Source: Ancylostoma caninum
Taxonomy: Eukaryota > Nematoda > Chromadorea > Rhabditida > Ancylostomatidae
Length of the DNA stretch: 64,000 nt
Reading direction: 5' to 3'
Assembly: GCA_037903475.1 (NCBI GenBank)
Contig: JBAJFG010000172.1
Span: 5,123,001 to 5,187,000, forward strand
In this document: positions 36,427 to 48,400 of the stretch, piece by piece
Position numbering within the stretch: the stretch's first letter is position 1
Layout: every line of letters starts with the position of its first letter
Notes under the pieces: model-generated
Told to the model about the DNA's origin: nothing
Database searches by the model: none
The model's input: only the letters and a program-made list of their open reading frames with translations
Position numbers and translations under genes: made by a program

Positions 36427-39400
36427 CGCAGGATACCTTATTTCTGTTTCCTGGTTTCCTGCACATATACAAATGACGTCATTGCGAGGAGTTGGCTCAC
36501 GTACTCATCCGCTTTTTGTGATATATCGTTCTTCTCTTTCTTTAATCTCATCCATTTAGCTGTTACATACTTTAGTACCATACAAGTTACGTACAAAACC
36601 GCAGCGTAAGGGAACAGAGCTATAGGACACCACTCTGTGTCTCTGCCGTTTTGTCCCAGACTGTTTCCCCACTCTCGAATCGGGTTATTCTTCCTTTCTA
36701 ATTTTCTTCTGCATGAAACGAGTCCAGCAACCCCCGCCCGTCGAATGTGACGTCATCGCTGTACTGCTGTGTCCTGTCAGCTGACGTGTTCTGACACGGC
36801 TGTGCAAAAATCCCAGTTTTCCTAAATCATCTCATCAAACCATGTGATCTCTGCTATTTTCCTTTGCGATCAAATAATTCGCGTATTTTCTAGTTCATCC
36901 TCTAGTAATCTTGCTGAATTGCTGTCTTACGGTTATTGGTTCTCAATGTGTCGCGTCATTCTTTCGTTGTTTTATCCCATATGTGTCCACCCATCCTTCG
37001 ATCAATCAATAATTTGATAAATAATGAAAATGTATATCATCCTTAATTTATATTGGTTCATTTTTCGGCTAATCTCTTTTCTGAGTCTTTCTAGGTGGTC
37101 AGTTTCACTGATCCAATGAGAGCATAGCTTAGGCCAGGCCCAGTTTTCTTTTGTTGCTATCCATGGCATGACCTACCCCACACTGGGATTAGTTACGCAA
37201 AAGATTTCAACGGGTGCAGAGCGTCCAGTGCGGCTGTGGGCGTGGCACATGCCTGTGATTGGCCAAATTTCCCACTTTCTCCTGCCCCAAAAATCACATG
37301 TGGTATGCGGAGAACGCAGTGCAACATTGCGGCTAAATTTGCACAACATACAATCGAAAAGACGGGAATACCGTCTTCAATTATCGTCGATTCGATTATA
37401 TGTTGTGTAGGTTCGCGTATTCAGCACACGAGGTATGATTTTTGGGCGGGACGGACGGGAGATTCTGCCAATCACAGGCAAGTGCCACTTCCAGGTATAA
37501 CGCTCTACACCCGATTTTAACTACTTCTCTTTCTACTTATTGTCAACAAGTAGTAGAGCTGGCCGTATCCATGACCTTGACCCATGTATGCTATGATAAT
37601 CGAAGCTCTGCAACACTGATCAAGAGCCATAAATTAATAGTACTGCCTATAAGTTCCCTAGCAATCGATTAGTCAGTGCGCAACCTACAACACTGCGGCT
37701 AAATTCTACATATTCATTAGGGTTCTGAACCTCCCAGATTATTGATTGATCGGTGACATAGGACAAACAGATTGTAGTCAACATTTTTGGAAATTGTACA
37801 CAAATCAGTCTCACCACTGGCTTCGCTAGAACCAAATGTTGATCACAATCGATAATGTGCAAATTACACCAATTCTTCTTCTACCACGAAAAAAGACAGC
37901 AGTGGCGAAGGAACTGTCCTGAGCAACGAAATGGACGTGATTTAAAGTGCAGTAAATTGCGATTCCTTATATGAGAACAACAAACCCTGCAAAACAAAAA
38001 TCTACGCGCCTATCGATTCATATTCGAACCAGGGTCGTTGTATCATTGGTTTTTTTTTCGTGTTTCATGATAATATGTATTCTGTTTGTTGTTGTCTTTG
38101 TGTGGAAATTTGTAAAAAGAAATAAATATGTTAATATTGCATTACTAGAAGTAGCGGAGCGAAATGATTTTTGGGCATGATTTTCGATAGTATCGAGTGG
38201 GCCAATAATACGGCAATTAAGATAAGCACAGACAGAAAAAGAAATTTGATGTGATAATGAACGTTGTCATATGATTTATGTTCACCGTCTCCCAACGAAC
38301 AAGAAACAAGATAACATCTAGGAATACCCTCCACCTGTTAGAAATCGTACTTCACAACTTTCAGTGAAGTCGCAGACCGTAGCGCGCAAGTGTCTGGGAT
38401 AAAATTGATCCCCTATTCTTTCGAGTAATTTTCCAGAGTGTAAATTTATGTGGGGTTTTGCCCAAGCATGTGAATATGTATCTCGGGTATCAAGAAACCC
38501 TTCTCCTACCTTCTCCCCTCAGACTTCATAAATCTTTTTAGCTTTAATGCGACAGAATGAATTTTAAAAAAAATTTAAAAAAACACTATCCTCGCCAACT
38601 TAGTCCCATTCCATTGAATGGCCACTCGACGGAACTAATAGGTCCCAAAATTTATTGTGCCCCAAATCCTGAACCAGACATGACCAAGGTGCTGGCACAC
38701 TGTCCAATGAAAAGTCCGGAAACGACCTTCCAACTGCTTTAGTCTCCGAGGCAGAACACTCTAATTTGAAAGAAAAACTCGTGATGTTACCGTACTTTTG
38801 CTCAACCCTGTATACTTGAACCCGTGCGCCGCTTTACCATTCAGCCTACGAAAGTCCAGAAAATTAAATTATTGCTACCCGCGCAAAGCATGGGGCGGCT
38901 ATTTTTTGTGAAAACGTTAGCATGACTTTCTATGACTATGTATAAGGATGGAGTACAGTACCTCCTTTGGATGACTATTTTTGTAGATATGAAGCTTTAA
39001 AGTGATCCCGAGCGACCTCCTCCCCTCAGAGTTCATACACTTTTTAGCTCAAATGAGGCAGAATGAAGGTTACATGCGACCCCAAAGAATCGAAGAAGTC
39101 TAGATGCTGCAAGTTAGGTGAACCAACAGTTAAAAAAATAATTCTTGAATAATGCATTCTCTAACTATACGAACCCAAGACAAAGTGCTTCTTCGTTCAC
39201 TGAAACGTTCCCCTGCCTCTCAACGGTCGAACCAAATTCGTGAAAGTCTTGCACGGTATACTAGCCCAGGGAGTGCCTCCAGGTGAACATTGTCTGCAAT
39301 TGCGGCCACAGTGGTATCGGCGCGTCGATCGTCTTTTCGATCTTTTTTTACATTTTTTCCGTAAGTTTAGATATGTATTTGGTGTGATTCCTTCCACTGC

Positions 39401-40031
39401 GATGTTTCGCTACTGTCTCCGATCAAACCAGGCGATCGGGTCGATACTACTGCGGTCGCAATTGCAGACAAAGCGCAACCGGAGGCGCTCCCTCGGCTAA
39501 CAAACCGTAACTAATCAGCCAAGCTCCATTCTTTTTTTTTTTTTTTGAAACTGTAAAAGATTCATTCAATATGTATAAGGTCCGGTCACTATAATTATAA
39601 GAATTAAATCATGTAACGGTAACAACAAAACAGCTTGTGAAAATGAATTCGTTAAGTAAGTAGTAGGTTAGCATCGTTAAGTTAGAAGTGGGATCAAATA
39701 AAAATCACAACCAATCACAGAAAAGGACTTCCATCAGATTTGAACGGGAAATGGTCATCTGAGAAAGAAGCAAAGTTCGTGAGTACCGTTACGAGGCTCA
39801 TTAAGCTCATTGACAATCATAAACAATAAAAAGTTGGAACATTTCGTAAAATGACGCTGAATATTCGACAAAGTGTTATTATGCAGAGTAATCACAAATT
39901 TCATCCTTGTTGAGGTGGAAATAGCAGGAATTCTCATCAAACCCACAACCCTTGAAGGAATATTATGCCGTAAATACGATTAGAAAATGTGAAAATGCTA
40001 AACTATCGCATTTCTACCACAACTACTGTCA
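36427..40031. other. Intergenic between convergent G alpha (+) and RFK (-) genes
   Basis: Holds the 3' UTRs of two genes that point toward each other. Apart from one MITE family A copy (39257-39506) and an inverted-repeat block around 37230-37510 (TGCCTGTGATTGGC versus GCCAATCACAGGCA), I see nothing that supports another gene. Confidence 0.55.
39257..39506. mobile_element. MITE family A copy
   Basis: The left arm CTAGCCCAGGGAGTGCCTCC with TGTCTGCAATTGCGGCC pairs with the right arm GCGGTCGCAATTGCAGACAA ending GCTCCCTCGGCTAACA. Interior landmarks (TAAGTTT..GATATGT, GATGTTTCGCTACTGTCTC) match the copy at 20187. Confidence 0.8.
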
Positions 40032-41291
40032 CTATTGAAAGAATCGCTGCAGCAGGGCCTGTCTATCGCACTGCTCCAGTTCCTTTCCAGCAATTGCTAT
40101 ATCTGAAGCGATCGCTGCACGAAGTTCATCTGGAAGCAGCAGCGATAACGATGGCGTCACCACTGATCCTTTGCACAAGCCTTTTGGCCTCATGAATAAT
40201 ACATGAGTATGCAATTGAAGACGCTAATTACGCGCTAGTAATGACGTCAACTCACCCAAGCTGTTGAACGCTGCCATTGGACGGATGAATCCCAGGATGA
40301 GCACGTCCATCATCGATCCATAGAAGTCTTTGTCGAATTTTCTTAGCAGGTGTACTTCCTTAAAAGCATTCAGTAGAGAGATCGAATATGAAATGGGAGA
40401 CAATCATTAGCCTAGAAATTAACAAAATATGCTCCTTTTTATGTTTTTCTTTGTCAATTTACTTGAGCCCCTTGCCCCCCCCCCCCGCCCTCCCCACCCC
40501 AAGCCCCTCATTTGTCCATGAATACGAATGGATAGGCCTCGAAAAGCCATGAAAATTAACCTAAAGTACACGATCGCTTTCTGAAATCAGGGAGAAAAAT
40601 TAAAAGCTACCCTGACAGAAATAAAAATTCTTAGCTGTTTTAGGGCAGCCAGAACTAACTCGAGGGAATGATCCTCGGAAAAAAAAGTTAAACCATTTTA
40701 AATTCTCTTATCTGCACTATGAAACTAGAGTAGAAAAGCCGCGGCGATAAGCCTTCGGCCCTCCATTTGGTAAAAGCCACCTACCAGTGTTTTCTTCTCA
40801 TTTTGATACTGCGGATTCCATCCAATGCTCATTACCATATTGTCGACCTGAACAGAGAATCAGTACCTTCCTTCATAATCCGGAAAAGTCTACCTAAACT
40901 AAGATGGCGGTTCCTGTACTCTTAAGAGCAAACAATCAAAGTCGATTTCAAGCAATAGTTTACACAAGATTATATTTTTATGTGAATTAAATGAGCTCTA
41001 CACCTCTTCCCTCAACCGTAGTACTACTAATTAATCCACCTGCTCGCCGTCAACTCGTGCCAATCCATAGAAAACCCCACAAGGGAAGTCCGTCGGCAGC
41101 GCTTCTACCACGGCCTCCTCAATGTTCGCTAAAAATCACGAGAAATAACTGATTATTCGAGAAATCTTCAAAAAATGTTAACTATTTCACAGAAGCTCAC
41201 CCGTAGGACATCCCAACTGTTTGCCTCCTCTGCCAAAGCCCGTCACTACTCGTCCGCGTAGAAAATATGGCAGATGGCGGTCGAGATGCAT
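40032..41291 (-). CDS. rfk: Riboflavin kinase (ATP:riboflavin 5'-phosphotransferase)
   Basis: Five coding exons on the minus strand, 5' to 3': 41291-41201, 41128-41040, 40847-40785, 40358-40256, 40129-40032. All introns are GT-AG; the product is 147 aa, close to the usual 150-160. The enzyme phosphorylates riboflavin to FMN in the cytosol. It shows the family's opening MHLDRHLPYFLRGRVVTGFG, the GRGGKQLGCPTAN loop (PTAN at 29-32, which binds Mg-ATP), GVFYGLARV, VMSIGWNPQY, the conserved Glu82 in LEVHLLRKF (the family's catalytic glutamate), DFYG and GFIRPMAAFNSL. The start is the only in-frame ATG before the conserved block. It lies about 1.1 kb downstream of TTI1 on the same strand. This is a eukaryote-type monofunctional kinase without an FAD synthetase domain. 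Confidence 0.95.
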
Positions 41292-42432
41292 GAAGCGTCC
41301 TATTGTACGAATAAGCAGCATAGCAACAAAGGTGAATTGGGACAACTAGCACACACGTGCTGGCCACGGACAATGATAGACAGACTGGAGGGGAAATCAG
41401 CGATAAGCGGTGCGGAAGACTCTAATGAGCAAAAGACATAAGTGTTTCACTATATGATTTATCTTTAACGCCGTAAAAACTGCAAAGTGACAATTGATGT
41501 GGAAAAATAAAACAAAATGAAAATACTAAGATGAGGAAACAATCAAAACCTGATCATCACAAGACACAAGTCAATCGCAGAACCCGTAGAATGCAGGAGA
41601 TGCCAAGCAAAACATCAAGAACACTACCCATCCACAACTTCCAGCAGAAGTGACAACAACAGGGACACTTGCTAGATTATATTGCATTTTAAAGAAAGCA
41701 TTATGGGAAGCAGCAGTCGAGCTGCAACCGTAGCTAGATAAAAAAGAGCTTGTGATCAAATGAAAACGTAGTAATACTCAGGACCCCAAACTGTCTGATC
41801 GCTTCCGAAACTTGCTCGCCCAAGAGCTTGCCGACAACTTGTCTTCGCAGATTATCAGTGAAAAAGGTGAAAACATGTTGTAGACAAGGTTTTGGGCGAA
41901 CAACTTGTCAGCAAGGAAGTGCGAAAACAAGTTGTCAACAAGCTTTCGGGAGAGCTATTTTCAGATGCGATCAGAAACTTGTTTTTGGTGTTCTGAGTAG
42001 TGAATCCCCATAGATTTCAATGCAGAGTACAGGTATTTTCAATTCACATGCCATACATGGGAGAAGAATAGCATTTAATGCTCATGTTCGCCTAATTTGG
42101 TGGAAACTTTTCCACTTCGGAGCTACGTACTTATCCATGTAAAAAATAGCAAAAAAAAATAGTGCCAGATTTGGAAAAGGCACAAAACTTTTCATCCCGT
42201 GAATAGCCAGACTATCACAGTGGTGCTGCAGTATCATGACAGCACTTGCTAAAAGCCAAACTGCCTCTGCAAACAAGATTGCTGGATAGATACGCAATTT
42301 GCTGGAGACGTAATAAAGCATATATGCAAGGAAGGAACTCTTTTTAGTTTTGCATACCCTTCAAAAACTCCCCTTATCATACCACGACAGAGTCCATTTG
42401 CAAAAAACATCACAATTTCTGTAGACTAGATG
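41292..42432. other. Intergenic between TTI1 and RFK
   Basis: 1.14 kb separates the TTI1 stop from the RFK start. It contains part of the ACAAGTTGTC repeat family (41786-41995) and no open frame of interest. A promoter for RFK, or an operon-type spacer, must lie here. Confidence 0.6.
41786..41995. repeat. Second cluster of the ACAAGTTGTC repeat family
   Basis: Shares AACAAGTTGTCAACAAGCTT, GAACAACTTGTCAGCAAGG and TGCGATCAGAAACTTG with the cluster at 26553-27060. Its ends carry inverted CTGATCGC / GCGATCAG motifs. Confidence 0.65.
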
Positions 42433-45400
42433 CTACCGTATCTCTCCCGAACTTCTCTTATTCCTCTCCTCTATATACTCCTCCAACTGCCTACTCGCTG
42501 ACTCAGCCTCTTTCTTCAGCTGTGGACTGCCCATTTTGCCACAGTACAATTTCAGCATAGCCAGCACAAGTTGTACATCTTCTGTGAACGCATCGATGCC
42601 AATAAAAATCTCCGCGATACTGTAAGCAGACATATTAACAAATTGTAAACAAAATAGCGGCTTCGTTTACCTCTGCAGGACACACAACTGGTACTTGTAC
42701 GCGGCAGAGGTAGTGGAGTAAAGATGGGTGCTCGCATCACGCATCCACTTATCAACAACTGGCCACATTTGATGTCGTACTCGCCGATACACGAAGGTTT
42801 TTGAAACACGGACCATTTGAGTGACAACCTAGAACTGGATGAATACGTAATGTAGGAGGCGCACTGCATAGGAATAATTGTGGCCACTGAACTAGTTTAT
42901 ATGTTAACTCAGTAATGACCGTGCGGCCCAGAGGAGCGAAGAACGGAGACAGAACTTGAGAACACACACGGAAACGCACGGAAATTGACGGGATCGGCAA
43001 TGGGTTAACTCTTGAAAATTTGCTCGTTTAGGTCACGGCGTTTTTATTCGTTTAAAAACACCTCGCACCTCTGAATTCTTTTTGGGATTTTCACGTGAAA
43101 GGAATGTACAGCATGTGTTGCTCACAATGATATACGTAATTCTGCGGAAAACTGTAAAAAAACCTTTATTAAGCCCCAACTGTTGATGGGCCTGTGGGCG
43201 GAGCCAATGCGAAATTACAAGGTTTTCACCACATTCCTTTGCTCGTCACGCAAACAGCGCAGTTTCTATTCTGATAGGGAGTGGATGAGGAAATCTCCCG
43301 AGAGATACGAATTTCCCCAGAAGGTGCGCCTATTCGGACATTGCCTTGGCCCCGTCCCTTGGCTCCGCCAAAAGGCCCCTCAAAAGTTGAGGCTCGAAAA
43401 CTGGTTTTCGACAGTTTTGCACGGAGTCATATACATCATTGTGATCAGCACCTCTTGAAGATTTTTCCAAAGTAACAATCTCAAGAAAGATCCTGAGGTG
43501 GGACGTGCCTTTAAGGCGTTTTTGTCTACTTGTAGCTGGAAGTAAACGTATCATCCTGGGGCCACCCAAAAAATTATGAATAAACTAATAACTGTATATG
43601 GCACATATGGCTATCTCGGTCAATTTTATGATATTTTGCCATCTGCACTATTATAACGTGTCTTATTTGAAGACATGATCACTAAGAAAAACGCATAAAT
43701 CAGTACTGTGCCGTATAATCTTGTAATACTGAGCCAAAATATCATAAAATTGCCAAATGACTATGTATGCGGCCATAGGCACTGAAATAAAAAAAAACGA
43801 TGGCGAAAAATCTTGCCTTGACTGCTTCCTGGCGCACCTCCATTTCCTCATCACGGAAGCGGTTGATCAGCGCTTCCCAATTCTGGTGTACCATAGGCAA
43901 CAGTTGGTCATCAAAGTTTCGCACTACCCATAAACCTGTGAGTTATTGTTTTGAATCCTTCCAACTACGCATTACACGATTATAATCCATAATATTCACA
44001 AGGCTCACCTTCACGAAGTATCCTCATTACTAGTATTCTTATTGGAAAATGTGCTGAAGACAATAGATGTTTTGTCCTTGAAATGGTACTGAATTATCAT
44101 TGCCAGATTTAAACAAAAATTCGGCCCACCCACCTCAACAAAACCGCTTCAACGCTCAGAATTGGCGCTGGCGGCGGCTCCTTCTCAGATTCCATGACAG
44201 CTTGCTCCTCAGTCGCCAGTTCTTCTTCTTTGCTTGGGATTTCCTCCTAAATAATTCTTTTCTGAACAAATACTACTGACAGGGGACTTCTGAAATGAAT
44301 AACCTCTTCTGGCGGCTTTAATTCCGGAAACCATCTTCCCACAGCTGTTACGAAAGCCAACATAGATCGTAATATTAGAATGCAGTACGCCTGGTAGATA
44401 ACAATACAATATTAGCATAGCACTTGCGGATTAAACGCACTAAGCAAATCTACTCCATACCTGCTTAAACTTATCCAGCGCCTGGAGCAGATCATCGACA
44501 ATGTGTCTTACATGGTCAAACATTCGCGGATCATCAACTCTGTCCAGGAGTGCGGAGAATACCACAGGTGCGTGATCATGCTCCGTACGAGATCGAGCTG
44601 CCAAAGCAATGTGGTGGACAATGTAAGGGCCTCGCTCATACAAGAATTCGGACACACTCAGTGACATAGCCTGTAATGAAGCGATGAGTGAAGAAAAACT
44701 AACGGTAAAAAGCAAGGCGAAGATAAAGAAGGCTAGTATCTAGGTAATAATTGTAAATTAACTCACAGCCGCTATCTGACTCAACGCGCAGTCGGCTGCG
44801 TCATGCACGATCCAGTTTGTTATTGCATAAAGTCCCAGTAATTGGTACAGAAACCCGACCAGCAGCTGGAAATATGTAAACAGTTCCATTTCGAATCATT
44901 CTATGGAACATAGAGCATTAAGTAAAAAATGTGTGAATGTGTAAAAATCGCAAATAACCAAGTTATGGATCCTGTCATGCATCCCAAAAGTCACGCATAG
45001 GGCAATAAAACCAAAACTGTGACTAGTCGAAGGGTGAGAAAATTGATGACATAGCAGAGAAGAAAAGAAATAAATTGTACAGAAGAGTTCCGATCACGGG
45101 CTTCTCATAATTTCGAGATCGATGACAAGAGAGAAATGTCTCAAATGTTTCGCATGAACTGGGTGTGTTTGAAAGCAACGATGCTCCCCAAAGCTAAGGA
45201 AAGACGATAAAATTATGAAGATCTTCCATGTCACAGTATCCTAGTCGACAAAAAGTGGAAAAGAATACCGTTACAGGAAATATCTTCATAACATGTGACG
45301 TTCATCTCGTATTGTTAATTACTTGCCGGGTGCAGCAAGGTCCAGTGCAGGAGTTCCTACCCGGGAGGGGAGGGCGCGGGAAAAATGGCAACTCCGCCGC

Positions 45401-48400
45401 TCCGTGCACCCAGATGGAATAACAAAATTACGAAAAAAATTAATACTAATGCTAAATAGTTAATAATAAATACTTCAAAAATAACTATTATAAACAATAA
45501 AAAATAAGCTTATACAACATTTTCATCTTATTTATTCTTACACACTTCATAAAACACTTTCAAAAATTCAGCGACACATTCTCGGAGGGGGGGGGGGCTC
45601 ATTTGCAAGTTCTTTTGTTTCACTATTCCTACCGCTAGTTGACTAGTGCCATTTGTTATGGTGTAGTCAAGTGTTTCAAAGTTCATTTGTCTGCTAGATA
45701 TTTGCTCATGTGAAATCCTTATACTTCTGGTATATGGCGCACAATTTTCAGTGTATTGAATAAATAAATAAATAAATAAATAAAGTCAATAATAAATAAG
45801 TTGTAGTTCGGTGGAAAGATGAGGTACACCCTAGTATTTGCATTACACTAACAATAACACCACATTCGAGTAACTAAATGCAATTATTGGGAGAGTGAGC
45901 AGCATTAAAGATCAAAGAGAGCATTTCCAGCGCTGAAAATAGCAGTATGGAGCTTGTGGACTTCGTGGTGCCAGTGTGTCACAAAACTTTCGAGAAAAAA
46001 AGACATCTATAAAACCGCTAATGTGGATCTGCTGCGAATTCCTCTCCGAGTGGTAACAAACGAAAAGCAAATGCGTGAATGAACAATAATCCGCAGATAC
46101 ATGCTTACCTTGAGTTGCTCCTTTTGCTCATTGATCTGGGTAAATGTGACGGCCAGTAATGACACCAGAGCAATAGTGAGAACTGTCTCCTCGCTCGGAA
46201 CTGGTATTTTATCTAAATCTGTGGCGATGGAAAAAGTGTCATCGAACAACCAATGCCAATCCATAAGTCAATTATCATAGAAAGGATGAATGCCAGTTCA
46301 TGAGTCGGTTATCATAGAATGGAACATTACAGGCAGTAATAATTCCAAATTCTCACGTTCGATGATGTCATCACGAGTATGCTCCTCCGGTCGAACCTCT
46401 TTGATCCAGTCAATGCACGTCTCCGCTAGCGAAGACAAAATGTGTGAGTCATCTTGCGGTTCCAACTCTGCAAGGATGAGAGCAATGAGAATCGCCAACG
46501 ATGCACGATCGCTTTTGCAGCTTTCCTCCATCACCGACACCGCTATCTCCACAACCTAAACAGAGTTTTTAGCGGAGCTGGAACTGCAGGAACCCTGAGA
46601 TTACTTGAAATTTTGAGGGAAGAAGAATTCCAGGTGGATAATGGAAGAACTCATACCTCGATTCCCCCGTGGGAAGCCAACAACTTGCATATAGGAAGTA
46701 TCCAACCTATCTGCACATCAAAACAGAGCGGCAACGACTTTAAAAACTCTGCAATTATTAGATTCTTACCGTCGATAGTTAGAACTTACATGCTTGAGCA
46801 AACCTGTGTTGAACTCCACACAACTCACCTACAGAAGATTCACGAATCTGCCCACGACTGATCAGAAGACGTCTTGCATCCACACGCAATGATGCTGCTA
46901 GCGCGGAAAACATGGCTTCCAAGGACGGTGCTCGACTAGTAGCTAGTCTCGATACGTCTGCATTCAGGCAAGAGAGTACTCCAGCCAACTAAAAGATGGT
47001 TGATGGAAGCAACACAGCAATAAGGATGAAAAGTGATTTATGTAGAAAGGTAGAACAGAAGGAGCACTGGAAGAGTTCCAAGGTCCCGTGGGCAAAATGG
47101 CCAAACAGCACTAGTAACAGATTTACAATTAATATATTTAGGCAGTATTTATTCGAATGGATCCTGAGAAAAAAGAGAGTAGTTGAAGTGAACCATCAGA
47201 GAGACGCGTTGTCCTACATGCTAACCAAATAAATATTCAGCAAGCTACAATTTCAAGTTCTGAATCTCAACGTAACCGCTGCAAAATATGTCCTCAGAGA
47301 ACGGATTGTAGAAAGATTATATCAATGCACTCGAGAAGTGCACCGCTTTGTGGTCGAATATCACTTGCAACAAAAGTAACATAGCACAACGGTAACGTAA
47401 ACTCACCTGATGGAACAACATGTTACTACCAGTAGTACCCTTCCTCACGTTCAAAGGAATCCTCTCCGCTAATTCTCGCAGTTTTTCAAGCATGTGAAGT
47501 GAAAATGCAGTGATGTTCTCAGTTCGAAGTCGTGCAGCGATCTCACTGAAATAAACAACTACCACGGCTAGCAAACCCATCCCATGGGTTTGCAAAACTT
47601 ATAAGGAAACAAGATTGCTTAATAAAGCATCTTTAGGGATGCTTTCTGTTCTCTCCTCTCCTCCAGTTCTCGAGTAGAAAAAACTCCTCGCACGCAAGAA
47701 ACAGTCACGTATGGCATTATCAACTCAGCACTCAGAAGTGAGGAGTAAAAAGCACCCGGAAGGATAAGTGTTACCCAGCAATGCAAGAAAAAAAAACAAA
47801 GAATCATCGGAGAATTCGACAGAAACAAAAACAATGATTTGCACGGTGCACATTCGGAAAACACTTAGGTAATGTCATAATACCTGTCTGATGACGTTGT
47901 TGCTTGTACTGTCAATAATAAGTCCATTAGAAAGGCATCGAGTGTCCCATTAAACGCACTCTTGCAGTCGGATCTGATAGAATCAACAACCATAAGGAGA
48001 GTCGATCGAACTTCCTCATCATGATGCACCGCTAGAGTTGAGCATAACGTGCGAATCTTGAAAAAAAAAGACATTTGTGCCATGGAAAATGCCAAAATAA
48101 GAAAAATATCCGCAACCACCTCACCATTTTTGTAATATTCCCAGCAGAAGTTGCCTTCCAATTACCATCTCTCCTAACCAGTAGTTCTCGAATCTCCGGT
48201 CTGATCCCCTCGGATTCCCTGATAGACTCGTCATCCTTCACCGAATCCGCCAAGCAATACCTCACAGCCATAGAGATTATCTAGAGAGGGAATTTCATGA
48301 AAAGATTTTTCGTATGACTTCGCTGCAAAATAACTGTCTGTTGTATCAAAAAAGCAGTTATTCAGAAACAACTCAGTTCATCTAATGAATTCACTGAAGA

